A DNA stretch of 64,000 bases, taken from the NCBI RefSeq assembly GCF_025024155.1, contig NW_026251837.1, forward strand, positions 1-64,000, in the 5' to 3' direction. Origin of the DNA: Gamsiella multidivaricata (Eukaryota > Mortierellomycota > Mortierellomycetes > Mortierellales > Mortierellaceae). Under the pieces are notes generated by a model, which saw only the letters and a program-made list of their open reading frames with translations, was not told the origin of the DNA and made no database searches. This document shows positions 46,140 through 57,988 of the stretch, piece by piece; position 1 is the stretch's first letter; each line of letters begins with the position of its first letter. The position numbers and the translations under genes were made by a program.

Positions 46140-48347
46140 TCCAAAAAAAAAAAAAGCGTCCATCGTTTCGTACATTCGTAGAAAATATACACTTTCGTGG
46201 AACGCGCTAGTGTAATCGTATCCTGTACGTGAAAGGACACTGTAACACTGTAGGAGGATGGTTTGTGTCCGTTTTTGTTGGTATCAATGGAGGAGGAAAA
46301 GGGCTCAGATAAATGATTACGAGACTCTCAATCCATCCGCCATTGATTTTTTCTTACTTGCTCCGCTGCTTGTGAACAAAGAGGACGAGTGGCGAGAGAG
46401 AGTGGGGAAGATGAATATTGCTCTCATCACCGTGGCTCTCCATTCATTTCTCTCCATGCCAATTCCTGCCTATGGTGGGTGGATATGTCTCCCAGTCCCT
46501 CTAGAATTAAAGCGAAACATACTGCAGAGATAGAGAGCGTGCGTGGAGCTCTTTCGCTAAATATTAATAAATTGGTCGATAACATCGAACAGGATGTTCC
46601 AGACTCTTGTGGGAACCATGCGAGGCTGCTGTGAAGATGGGGAAGGGAAGAGTTGTGCCGGAAGCGAGAGCGCTCGCCAAATGGGCGCCAGCCTTCGCGA
46701 CCGCAACCCTATCCCCCTCGATAAACATTTTATCCGCTCGTTTCTGCATGTCTTACTTCAACGTATTATTGGATTTGTCGCGAATACGTGCTTGTACATA
46801 ATGAACACACGAAGTTAGTTCACGGAGAGCAAATAACTGCTCAATTGAAAAGATCCACGGACATGCTTCTAATTAATGGTCCACTGTGATATAACACGAA
46901 ACTACTGGAGAGGAGCAACTGTCGCAGGTTTAGTTTCAAGATAAAGATGTTTTTGTTGTTTTTTCCTTCCGTTGAGTTGACATTTGCAGACGTAAAGGAA
47001 AAAAGGAAAAAAGAAATAAACCATACCTCCGAGGTGTAAGGCAGACACGCTTCATTTTTTCTATTTGTGTATTAGCGAGAATTGTTTACTCGTCGAGGCA
47101 CACTAGAAGCATCCGTACATACGTGAGCCTGGTGGAGGAGAGAGTGGGGCCAGCAGAAAGGCTCTCGACAAAGCTGCTGTATATTATGTTTCTGGTAGGG
47201 ATAGGGCATGCATTGAGGCGCCATGCATGCGACCTGCATCAAGAGGACACATCTATTCGGTCTTTTATCGATCGTTTCTAAATCGTCTTTGCAGCTGTTG
47301 AAATACATCGATATCTGTCTGTTATTGCCTATCTGTGGCGATGTTTCGCTTCCTCGAGATTTGTTTGTGTCCCCTCTATATTTGGCGACATCAATTATTT
47401 ATTCCGTAGATGCTGCTTGAGCTGTCCGGAAATGAACATCGGAATGTTGCGCCATAGAGGGCGCACGTTGTTCATTCAGGCGTGTGTTTAGCGTGTCCAT
47501 CCATCTATCTGGACGGAGATGAAGCAACGGGTGAACAGAAGGCAGAGGGTATCTGGGCATACGAGTACTGGCTGTGTGGTACTGTAGACATCCTTGTCGA
47601 TGTTCTCGGGCGAAAAAGCTGCTTTAGCCTGTCAAGAGGACAGCAGAGAAGGAGTTCCCGCCTAGAACACAGAACAGCTGTCTCAGCGCAATGTTTGCAG
47701 GCTAATCAAGGAGCCAATCAAACATAAAAAGATAAAGTTCTTTTTTTTTTTTTTAACTCTTCTCCTCTCTTGCTGCTCCGCCCGTTCCAGTCATCTCCTC
47801 TCATTCATTCCTCCTTCCTTCCTTCGTTCATCTTTCTTTCTTTCGTCCTCTTCATTCTTCATCAACTTTGCACTTTTACTTCTCTTCGCTTTTGCATCTC
47901 TTTTTTTTTGCGTCGATTCCTTACTTCACTTTGGGTTTCACACTTTTGTGTTCAAATTTTGGCACACATACCACACCACGCCAGTCCGTGCTTGAATATT
48001 TTCCGAACACCTAGTCCTTCAACAGCTACACCTCACGAACCCATATCACTTCTCATTCTTTCCTGGCACCAAGGCATTCTTCAAGGACCATTGTACAGTT
48101 TTGCATATCCTCCCTGCCTTTATTCGCACTCCCTCGCTGTTAACGAACGAGCCGCGGGATCTTTCTTTCCAATCAGCGAGCCAATACCCGACAAAGTTTC
48201 CGTCACGACAACGAGTCCCTTTCTCTTGGTCTCTCCACACCGCGCCTCTCGGACTAGCCCTTCCACTGCACTACCCTTCCTCGTCTCCCTTTGTATATTA
48301 TCCTCCTTTCCTCTCCCTCTCAGTTTATCCGATACACTTCTACAATC

Positions 48348-49236
48348 ATGGGTGGCATCGTCTGGAATGAATGGGCGCGCTTGATGTGCCTCTCATCCTC
48401 TTTTAGTAAGTCCTTTTTTACTTTGCTTTTCAGCCGCTGCAGCCTTACTGGCTTAGTCCTTGGACTTGAGGACATACTATGGTCCGGTCGTTGTTTACGA
48501 GAGCATTAGACTAATTGCTGTCGTTTGCTGTTATTCCTGATATTAGTTATCTTTGTCGGAGGCATTCTCGGCACTTTTCAACCCTTGCCAGCGTTCGATG
48601 CCATGAGGTAAGGCCTTTACATTCCAGTGGGCAAGGAAATAATAATCAAAACTGCATGGCGCACAGCCCTTCCAAAACAAACTACAACAAGATGAAGCAG
48701 GGGATGAGGTCCCAACGTGTGATCTGTCCTTCCTGAATCAATAATCCTAGATTTGTTGACGTGTTTTGTGTTTGCTTGTTTGCTTACTCTCGTTTCATTG
48801 CTTACCCTATAGAAAGCTGCCCGGACTCTATGCAGAACCAGTACCGGTACTGCCGGTCATCCTCATGTAAGATGACATAACAACCTACTTACCTCAGCCC
48901 ATGCCTTGCTCTACTGCTGTTTTCAATTCGGACTTTCTTGCTACAAATGATGCTCGCAGCTCTAACGTGCTATTGCTTCTTTTTTCTTCATACAGTCCTC
49001 TAGGGATGGCCCTTGCTGCGATCGAATACCCACTTGTGATGCCAGAATATTTAAGCAGCTCGAGTGCGTTTATGCCAAAGGTTGCATTCTATATTCCCCT
49101 GGCTGTCCTGGCCCTGCTGGAAGCACAGACCGTGAATGGAGGTGTCTATCTTGCCATTGGAACTGTGGCCTACTTGATGGCCATCCGCGCCGACTTTATG
49201 AAGCAGCAGGCTACCTCCTCATCACGGATGCCATAA
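48348..49236 (+). CDS. Small multi-span membrane protein, DUF7727-like
   Basis: Four exons: 48348-48405, 48547-48607, 48813-48866, 48996-49236, total 414 nt, 137 aa. It opens MGGIVWNEWARLMCLSSS, which resembles the start of fungal DUF7727 proteins as I recall them (MGxLxWNEWARLxCLT). Four hydrophobic segments follow: IIFVGGILGTF, PVLPVILIPLGMALAAIEYPLV, VAFYIPLAVLALLEAQ and GGVYLAIGTVAYLMAI; the short C-terminus is polar (KQQATSSSRMP). All four exons keep the frame, with donor sites GTAAGT, GTAAGG and GTAAGA. The expected site is an endomembrane or the plasma membrane; no function is known to me. A 33-A run (49325-49359) sits downstream. Confidence 0.75.
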
Positions 49237-49329
49237 CGCAAGGTTGTCCTGAGAAATCGGAAGCCCCAATGATCAATTGGACAAACCCAGGATGTCTGCC
49301 GCCGTTCTGAACATATATCCAGAAGAAAG

Positions 49330-49361
<32 letters not shown>

Positions 49362-49590
49362 TAAGACCTTCTCGAAGAGGGACAGCACCAGCACCATGCC
49401 CTTTATCTGAACAACTGAAAAGCTAGAGCCTCATCATACCCGCCATTGTACCATAGTCCTTTCTCTCCATTCATTTCATCCAATAAAAAAGAAGCAAACA
49501 AGCCATGTGAAGCGGCTAATAAAGTTCAGGCTATTTTTTTATTTGCTGGCTTTGCTGAAGCGAAATGCCACACGCCTGCTTCAAATATTC
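49237..49590. other. Convergent spacer with long A run
   Basis: 354 bp between two gene ends, containing AGAAAG followed by about 33 A at 49327-49359. Confidence 0.6.
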
Positions 49591-50430
49591 TCAGCAGGCG
49601 TGCCAGCCTCGGTGGCAGACATACCAATCGCCCCTGAAGCACTTTGTATCAGTTTCATACGGGCAGGGACAATGGATCGGTTGGTCTACACAGACATCTG
49701 TATCTGCACAGTAGTATCCAGCACAGCCTTCACACGGACCAAGATAAAAAGAAAAAAAATAAAAGGAACCAAGCGTTAGTTGATGGTGCGTGTTTCATAC
49801 GCGGACTTGCCTCTTTTGATTAGTGCACCACTTCCCGTAAGCCTTTTTTTTTTTTTTTTTTTTTCGTGCTGTACCTTCGGAGTTGGTTCCTGTCTGATTC
49901 AGATCGTCCTGGCCGCCGTTCTCATCATCCTCGTCATGTGTGCCGAAAAAGTCACCAAAGGGGAATTGGCTATGCTGGCGTTTCTCGCGTCGCCGTCTTT
50001 GTTGCTCTGCAGTCTGCTCGCGCTGATGGTCCTGCTGCTTCTGACGCCCATACGTCGGTGATGTAGGGGGAAATAGGTCTGAGAGTGGGGCACCGAACGG
50101 TGGGGGGTCTGTACTACTATGGGTACTCGTTGGTGTGACACTGAACGATGAAGAATCTGTAGATGTGGTATCGAGAATAGGTTTGAAGAAGCGAACTAAT
50201 TGGTCGATCGGGGACTCTGACGATGTGAGTATTGAGTATCCGCAGATAAAAAGGACAAGTGTGAGGAGTAAGACGATACGTATGGAGGTTCTTGAAGAGG
50301 GGGAGGATGAAGCGATGTTGGCGTCTTCTGATGGCGTTGGTGGGCTGGAGAGTTGCTTTTGAGATGTCGATCGTGGTGAGGGGAGTAGAGTCTTCGAGTC
50401 AGTCTTAGGGAATACTTCTGAGGAGGACAT
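49591..50430 (-). CDS. Lcl2-like protein with N-terminal membrane anchor
   Basis: Exon 1 is 50430-49875; the last exon is 49727-49591. Spliced directly they give 693 nt and 230 aa. The end carries the Lcl2 cysteine signature: CAGYYCADTDVC, then VDQPIHCPCPYETDTKC, as in fungal long-chronological-lifespan protein 2 (C-x4-C...C...P..CPCP). FPFGDFFG upstream matches the FF-rich segment of that family. Unlike typical Lcl2, which has a cleaved signal peptide, this protein has ~50 polar residues before one hydrophobic helix (IRIVLLLTLVLFICGYSIL), so it looks like a type II membrane protein; an ER/secretory place is inferred. The intervening 147 nt may instead hold two introns around a 12-nt exon (49794-49805 region), which keeps the frame. 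The tail ends FRGDWYVCHRGWHAC. Confidence 0.7.
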
Positions 50431-50777
50431 GGCTTGGTTTTCAGTGAGCTGTTTGTACGAGGGGGTATGAGAAGAGGAATGGCGATCAGGGTGTAGCTGG
50501 TAATGTGATCAGGGTGTAGCTGGCAACGTGATCAGGGTGTAGCTGGCAATGTGATCAGGGTGTAGCTGGCAACGTGATGAGGAGGCGTGCGTTGGCAGCA
50601 CATCTTTTGTTCGCACGATTGACGTGACTGTAGGTACAAGACATCGAAGCCACTGGGTGCTCAATTGCAAATTTTCTGGCCCAAACCAGATTCTGGTTCC
50701 TCTCTACTTTTCCTCCCACCACCTCTTCCTCTTTTTCACATACACCCGTGTTTTTGACACCGACTTGCACGCAGCTC
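50431..50777. promoter_or_regulatory. Divergent promoter of the Lcl2-like and ALO genes
   Basis: 347 bp between divergent ATGs, containing the 23-bp tandem repeat at 50484-50575 and a CCTCCCACCACCTCTTCCTC pyrimidine block near 50710, just before the ALO start. Confidence 0.65.
50484..50575 (+). repeat. Four 23-bp tandem repeats
   Basis: Units begin at 50484, 50507, 50530 and 50553 with GATCAGGGTGTAGCTGG followed by TAATGT, CAACGT, CAATGT and CAACGT. Three junctions create the palindrome TGATCA. The units lie 54 bp upstream of the Lcl2-like start and about 200 bp upstream of the ALO start. Confidence 0.92.
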
Positions 50778-52994
50778 ATGGATAGCCATCGAAGCGAGGT
50801 CGACGAATCCGTTGTGGTCACCACCAGCGACGAGTATGTTTCCTCATCGACTACCAGCGTAACAATTACTAATGTGCGTTCTCAAACAACAGCGATCTCA
50901 ACTGCAGAGGGGTCAAAAGGCGACATCCCCCCCACCTCGAGTGACTCGAAGAAAATCATGTCACTTGAGCAGGAACTGCACTCCCTGTCGAAACCCAACA
51001 AGACATTCGAGAACTGGGCTAGGACGTTCCGATGTGCGCCCGAGCAGTACTATATCCCAACAAAGGAAGAGGATGTCGCCAAGGTAAAAAAGACAATGAC
51101 ATTGGAAAAAAACGCTTTTTTCGTTCCAGACTTTTGTCGCGAAAGTGTGATACGAAAAAACGGCCCTGCTTGATTTAGCTGGGTCGTGATCCGCCATGGT
51201 CACACAGGATGCATACTGCATTATTCAATCTTTTCTTCAACGGTGAGTGTACAGAAACATAGATGACACTAATGCTTATTCGCACCATTCTTTTGTTCTC
51301 ATTTTGTACGGTTCATATTCATGTCCTGGATGGAATGGAATGCCCACTACATAGATTATCCGCTTGGCGAGACTCTCAGGCAAGTGCGTCAAGGCCGTCG
51401 GCACGGGTCACTCTCCCTCAGACCTTGCGTGCACAACCGGGTTCATGATCAACACGGACAAGCTCAACAAATCTATCAAAGTGGATATGGAAAGAATGAC
51501 TATCGAAATCGAGGCTGGTATGAAACTTCATGAGCTGAACAGTATCTTGGAGAAGGAAGGTCTTGCAATGAGCAATCTAGGCTCGATCTCGGATCAGAGT
51601 GTTGCAGGAGCCATATCCACAGCCACACATGGGTCCGGCGCAAAATATTCTACCCTAAGCGCTGCGGTAAGCTATTCATTCACCGCTATTTTAGAAATAG
51701 TAATGCACGAAAGCAGAAGTTGTTGCTTGTTTAGTTACTCATGCAAATGATAACTAGGTGGTCGACTTGACAATGATCACGGCCAACGGGGAGTCGCTTT
51801 ATTGTTCCAAGTTAGTGAACCCAGACGTCTTCTACGCTGCTATCTGCTCAATGGGGTCACTCGGTATCATCACCAAGTTGACTCTTCAGTGCGAACCTGC
51901 ATTCAAATTAGAGAGCAAGCAGGAGCCTGCTAAGCTGGACGATGTTTTGAACAACTTAGACACCATTATTCATTCTGCAGAGCACGTCCGTCTCTGGTGG
52001 TACCCTCACACGGACAATGTCGTTATTTGGCGCGTCAACCGAACCACCAAGGTATGCTGTAAAAAAAAAAAAAAAAAAAAGGAAAGAGGCTGAAAACGCA
52101 TAATAGAATGGATACGGAACGCCCCACATTCATTGTTCACTTGAACTGACATTGCTATACATGCATAGGAAATTTCTGGCTCCGTCTCAAGCTGGCGCAC
52201 TTCCCGCTGGTTCACCTTTCACTTTTACCAGGGACTTCTCTACTTCTGCCGCTTCATCCCGCGTCTGATTCCGACTCTTTCCCGGTTCATGTTCTGGGCT
52301 ACTCAGTCGAAGCCCCTGGAGCGCGTCGACAAGAGTGTTAAGATCTTCAACTTTGACTGCCTCTTTGCCCAGTACGTGAATGAGTGGGCCATTCCTTGGT
52401 CACGTACAGCGGAAGCAATCAGGGCTTTGGACAAGTTCATCGAGACTGGGTCTGTGCAGGTGGAAACAGGAGTCGGAGTTGCTGCGCCAATTGACGAGGC
52501 GAACAACAAGACGAACGGTCAAAGTAAGGTCGTGAAGAAGGAACCAGGTCTGAAGGTTCACTTCCCAGTTGAGATTCGGTTTGTGAAGAAGGATGATGCC
52601 TGGCTGAGCCCTGCTTACGGAGTGAATTCGTGCTATATCGGGATCATCATGTACCGGTATGTCTTTTCTTCGTTTTGTCCTCTTCTTCGCCCTATTAATG
52701 ATCGATGCTGTAACCGGAAACCCGCTTTTTATTTTTATTTTTATTATAAATAGTCCCTATGGCAAGCCGGTTCCTTATAAGCGCTTCTGGGCTGGATTTG
52801 AGCAGATTATGGCTTCGTTCGAGGGACGACCCCATTGGGCGAAGGCACACTCGGTGGAATTTGAGGGCCTCCGACAGTCGTATCCCATGCTGGAGAAATT
52901 TAGTAGAATTCGAGAGGGTTTGGATCCCGAGGGCATGTTCTTGAACCGTAACCTCCGTCTCCATCTAGTTCCTCCTTCCACGCCTACGGCATAA
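50778..52994 (+). CDS. D-arabinono-1,4-lactone oxidase
   Basis: Last step of D-erythroascorbate synthesis: oxidises D-arabinono-1,4-lactone with O2, FAD-dependent, usually on the mitochondrial outer membrane. Five exons: 50778-51083, 51355-51666, 51758-52051, 52169-52656, 52754-52994, total 1641 nt, 546 aa. The VAO-type FAD domain shows FENWARTFRCAPEQYYIPT, VGTGHSPSD with H121 the expected covalent flavin site, and GLAMSNLGSISDQSVAGAISTATHGSG. The ALO domain shows RLWWYPHTDNVVIWRVNRT, a hydrophobic LLYFCRFIPRLIPTL stretch, VHFPVEIRFVK and the C-terminal GRPHWAK. The first ~65 residues are Ser/Thr-rich and extra compared with yeast Alo1 (526 aa). Intron 1 (271 nt) is longer than most here. Confidence 0.94.
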
Positions 52995-55900
52995 GTCTTT
53001 CTATTTTCTGGTTTTTCATTGACCATAGACGAAGATAACCTTAATAAAAAGCATGCATATTGCAGCTTTGATTGTTAGCGTCTTGTTTAGCAGCAAAGGG
53101 GACATGAACCCAGGAGAGCGGAAGCCATGTCCTTAAATTGGCGGCGCACAGCTTACTATAAAAAGAGCTACTCTCTCTCAAAAAAAAAAAAAAAAAAAAA
53201 AGAAAAGGCCATGGCTGCTCTGCTAAGTTTGTGCGAAAACTCATACAGAACCGATGCGGATTAATCCATATGTTGCAAGCCAGTGCCATAAGGTGCACAC
53301 GGGGAACAACATACCTGAGAGTCTTCAGAAAGTCGATAGCACAATATAGCCTGAAAATCTTCGTGCTGGGAACGCCAGTGCTATATCTGCCGTAAAAAAC
53401 CCTCTTGCTAGCTGCTAAGTCGCTGCATGCGAAATCATCCACATTTCGATTTGATGGTAAAAGTGTGCTTCATACATTTCACTGAGTATTTTATTGAAGT
53501 TGATTCTTGAGTACTGTGATGTCTGAGGTTCGCCTCGAGTCCACAGAAGCAGCATTGCTTCCCGTTGCTTGTGCGTCATTGCACTTTTGAGCTTGTCTTG
53601 ATTCCAAAGTTACCGACACCGTTATCGATGTCTTCTTCTAGATGACTTTGCGTGTGCCTCAAGCCCGGTCTTGGTCCGCGTCTTGAACGCGCCATTGTGC
53701 AGTTGTCGCTTTTGGTTTTGGTTATCAATTTTAATACAGTGATGACAGTGATATCTTGCTGTCGCCCTGACTTGGTCTTGTAGGCGCAGGCTGATGCAGC
53801 AATATAACTGACACTGTTATGGACATTGTGGTTAATTATTGGAACAGCGGTCTACGAGCGACAGCTTTGAAAGCGAGCCCTCATGCGGCGCCCAGTCTTA
53901 TTACCAGTATGGCATCGGCTCAGGGGCTTCTAGTTGTTGTTCGCTATAAAAAAAGAGTTACTGACAAAGACATTGATTTGCAGTGCTATTGAGGCATAAT
54001 AGAGAAATGATGCTTACCTTGAGGATAGCTCAAGCTCGAGATGGTTCTAGCACGACTGCTCCGCTGTCTCTCCCCCGCTCCGCTTGTATCATCTCTTGGA
54101 TTCCTCCACTGCCCATCGCCCGCACTCTTTTACTATCCCTTCTCACCATTATTTCCCATCGTCTATGACAACACCCCATTCGCTCTCTCTCTCCGGCGCC
54201 CCGTACACATTGGCCATCTCTGCAGAGGAGCCGAACCCGTAACCAGCAATGCCCTGGCTTCGGAGACTGTCACCCCTCAATTGAGAGAGGGCGGTCTGCT
54301 GTGTGGTCACAGCCAGTACTGCTCCCTGCCTCCCTCCTACCCGCTCGACCACTAACTTGAACCCATGGCGCGCTCGCCCCTTTGGATATGTCCAGCCTAA
54401 GACCAGAAACCTTGACCGAACGACGCGTCCTCTCTCCTTTGACGCCCAGATGAGGAGCATTACTAGACCCGTGATTGCCGAGACATTACCGCTATCACAG
54501 AAGGGCCAGCTAAATAGTGGGTCAGTATGTCACTGTTTCATTATATCGGACCCAACGCAAATGCTTCTCTTTATCCAAGAGGATAGAGGATACGTCCAAC
54601 ATGCTTTTGACAACACTAGTTTGCTGGCCATAGGTCTGCTGGTATGCTCCTCAAAGAAACATTCATCTCAGTCGCAGATCTACTTCAGGGTCTTTTCCTA
54701 AGATCAGGACCACTGGGTAACCCCTTGACCATAACGTCTCCGCTCTGGGGCTCACGGCCTGCTGCCCTATGTGTCGACGAATGTCCCTTCACACGACCGT
54801 AGTCGAGTTCCCCAGAATGATGTATCTAGAATAGATCAAGGATCGGAGAAAGCAGCAGAGACTCTGATGGGCGAAGCAGAGACCAGAAATGTGGGGTAAA
54901 CAAATAAGGAGTCTGGCACAAGCACAGGCGCAGCTGTTGAATAAGAGCACCATGCACCCATGGGCATAAATCGCAACGCACAAAGCAGAATGAGCAACCC
55001 CATCCACACAATAACGTACTAAAAGATGCTGCGGTGCCATTTGTATGGGTGGATAGATGAAAGATGTTTTGTGTAAAGTATTTCGTTTATAAAAATAAAA
55101 TGATGACGATGCGTCGCCGAGCTGTGTCCTCGTGTTTTTTCGTATATGGCGCCGTTCTGTGGATGTAGAAAGTTGGCTAGCACTCCTCTGTCTCGCGAAA
55201 GGGGCAGCGCTCCAGATACATGGAGATGTGCTGGCGAAGAGGTATGCTATCCACTTCCGCTGTTTGAAACACCATATCAGTGCTGTGTTAATAGACCACG
55301 ATGGACTTGCTTCTGTATTTATACTCTACACTAAAAAGTGGCCATTGTCTGGTCTGTGGATCATCAACAACGCTTATCTATTCGATATAGTCGACTGAGC
55401 TGATTGGCAGATAGACTCTTAGGGCCCCAAAAACTTCTCTTCCGGCGCACGATCCGATGCAGCGACTCCAGACACTACTGCGGGGGACAGCGGAGAGTAC
55501 GTCACTTGAAATCAAGCACCAACCAGGAGTTTAAAGTGGTCCGAGTCCCCGGGTATTGCTCCGCAGGTCGTTGTGCACATTTAAAATTTAGTTGTGGACG
55601 TGAGCTGGGGTTCTTTTGTTCGAGGAAAAAAATAGCAAGTTGGTACATCCAACTGTCGCACATAGCAATACGCAATTATGGAAAGTCTTCCCCCACCCCA
55701 TTGTTGCACCGTGCGTCTCGTCGTGTAATGATTTTTTCTTTGAAAAAACGCGCATCATCCAGTGCCGGTGCAACGACTACGACGTCCATCTGATAGTGTA
55801 CATACTCTAGTACCTGCATATGAGCCCACCAATAGAAGCGCGTCCATTATTGCTCGCAGATCCGATACGCGTAAAACGCTCTTGCGATCAGTTACCTCCA

Positions 55901-56816
55901 CACACCCGCTCTCCTGAGCGGCTTACTCGTCTGTTCTTCCTGTTCGAAGAGAGCGCCATTGCAGTGAGAGGAGTGTACCCTATGCATTGAAAAAAATATT
56001 CCGCCCAAGACTATGGCCGATCCTCTATTGCTTGGGTAACGCCAAGGCAGTAAACTCTTCTCTTGTACGAAATTTCTATCGAATGTAAACTAGAGCACAT
56101 CCCTGTGCGATCAAAGAGGACGCAGAGATGCGAACAAAGGATGTTGCTATCTTACACGCAATTTGAAAGATTTAAGGGCCCGGGCAGACTTAAAAAGATA
56201 CCTCAAATTACTGATGAGTGTAAGAATATATAACGAACGCGTCAGAATGGCAGAAAAAGTAATAAAGTGTTATTGCACACTCTCATTGAATAAGTATCGA
56301 AGGCAACGGTCATATCATATCCAGGCTATGGTAATGTCCCTTAGGTTTTTGTATTTCGCGCAATCTAAACATAATACAATTCCTTCATAAGGTCCTTGCT
56401 CGATGGCTATCGAAACAAAAGCCTTGTCTTCATCAGAAGAAGGGCATATGCGAAGACGAATTCGTACCCTGAGAGTATTGCTTGAGTAATTGAGCACACG
56501 CACACTCGCGATAGCTTGGCTTCTGCTAGCACGACATCAATTAGAAGGGGTAGAGAGGTGAATGAGCTGAGATAGAACGGATCGACGAGCTGATTAAAGT
56601 CAGCATTTTGGGCGTATAGGTCAAACCGACCCATTGGTAGAAAGCAGTGATGAATTAAAGTTTGCCGCGTCAAACACCGCGATGTGAGACCGCAGCTCTT
56701 TTTTCATTCGACTTCAGAGGCTCGTGACCTTGCACGTAGAGACGTAGCAAAAGACGTGTCTTTTTTTTTTTTTCCTATTTTTATTATCATATGTATAAGG
56801 TATGCAAGTGCTCGTT
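52995..56816. other. 3.8-kb region without a recognisable gene
   Basis: No convincing coding segments. An A run at 53180-53201, an alternating pattern of stop codons in all frames around 53450-54000, and a plus-strand open stretch at 55135-55398 without an ATG start whose translation I do not recognise. The ALO 3' end has AATAAAA at 53042-53048. Confidence 0.45.
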
Positions 56817-57988
56817 TCATGGCTCACTCACTACGGAAGAGTGTTCCACTAGCCAGTCCTTCACCGCGTCTTTGACCGTGTCAAACGTCGTGAATGATTT
56901 ATGTGAGATGTGGTTCGCGCGAAGAAGTCTTTCCAGCGAGGTGTTTTTTCGTGCCAGTACAATATTTGCCGATAACGCTGCGGGAAAATCTGAGCTGCCA
57001 TCACCGCAATACAGAATGTGATCTGAATCTGGGTTTTTGAGATCATTGGCTTTGGCTTCACGAAGGGCTATTTGAATGCGTCAATACATCGAGCAGTTAA
57101 GATATTAGTCAAGAGACCTGAAAGAAGTGGCGAATCAAGGAACAGGTCCCACAAAAAAAAAGATATTTACCCCGGCCCTTTTCTACGCCATATGGGCTGT
57201 TGTCATCAAGAGTAGACGAAGTACAAATAAGATTTGTATTAATATTTAACGCGTTCGTCTTTTCGTAGCAAAGTTCCTGGTAACAATTCATTTTCGAGTT
57301 CTAAGACCCGGGGCTGGGTGGGCGTTTCAAGAATTTATAATGTCTTACCTGCTATCGCGCCATAGAACTCTCCACGATCCGTCTTCGCGAAAGGTCAATC
57401 CATTTGCTCGAATTTCGATCCCATGGTCAACTCCCAAGAAACGATCCAGCATCTCCTGAATCAATGGCAGAATTCCTCTGTTATAAAACGATAAAATAAA
57501 AAAATCATGAGCCTTTCGCCATCTTGTTGGTGCTCTAGCCTCACATTTTTCATACCGTTGTTGTGCACGAGTCCTTGGTTTTCTTACATGCTGATGACTG
57601 TGATAGGGATCGCATGCTCTCGGCAGTATCGATGGAACTCCTTAAATCCTGGATCCAGCTGCACGTAATATGACTGTTTAGGTCCTCCGTTCTCTTCGTC
57701 AAATGGGACCCTACTCGTGTTTCTTTCAGGGTTTAATACGTCGGCGTTGGGGTCGATGAGGATATCTGCCGCTTCCTTAATCGTTAAATGGAGGCGCTCC
57801 CATTTCATCTCCTCTGCTTTCCTAAAGCTCACATCCCCAGGCTGCGTCTCAGGCAAGCGGTCGAGCCGATCCAGTTCCTGCTCGCCCAGCTCGTGCGCGA
57901 GGAGTGTGTTGCCCGTATCCTGAAGGACGACTGTGCTGTCAAAATCAACGTATACATGTAGAGCAGTCTGTTGTGAAGGAGGCGACAT
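56817..57988 (-). CDS. HAD-family phosphatase (Pyp1/MtnX-like)
   Basis: Four exons: 57988-57588, 57477-57349, 57196-57171 (26 nt) and 57067-56817, total 807 nt, 268 aa. Motif I is VYVDFDSTVVLQDTG with the nucleophile D15 and D17; motif II is likely ITVISI; motif IV is ILYCGDGSSDF. It resembles fungal phosphoserine-phosphatase-like enzymes of the MtnX/Pyp1 group (cytosolic, substrate unsettled). The ATG at 57988 is preceded by an open frame without conserved text. The third exon, SPYGVEKGR, is fixed by the frame: acceptor GACAACAG|C joins AG+C to give Ser, whereas the nearer-to-donor CTTAG site gives a stop. Preceded upstream by pyrimidine-rich leader (minus strand). Confidence 0.85.

Larger units (their letters stand above)
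41430..48347. other. 6.9-kb region without a recognisable gene
   Basis: No frame in either strand gives a recognisable protein or a plausible chain of spliced exons. It holds A runs (42005-42022), AGAGAG-rich stretches (41620-41660), a (TTG)n run (43249-43281), a CAT run (44406-44433), a 25-C run (46115-46139) and T run (47742-47754). The first ~600 bp should be the leader of the Kar9-like gene and the last ~600 bp, very pyrimidine-rich, the leader of the DUF7727-like gene. Confidence 0.5.

Noticed and set aside
47770..48384. 204-codon plus-strand open frame
   Set aside because: Pyrimidine-rich (Phe/Ser/Leu/Pro) leader of the DUF7727-like gene; overlaps its start codon in another frame.
50484..50575. 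CRISPR-like array
   Set aside because: The 23-bp units are head-to-tail without spacers and the genome is eukaryotic.
57171..57300. Longer exon 3 of the phosphatase using the CTTAG acceptor
   Set aside because: With the phase left by exon 2 it reads into TGA after four codons.
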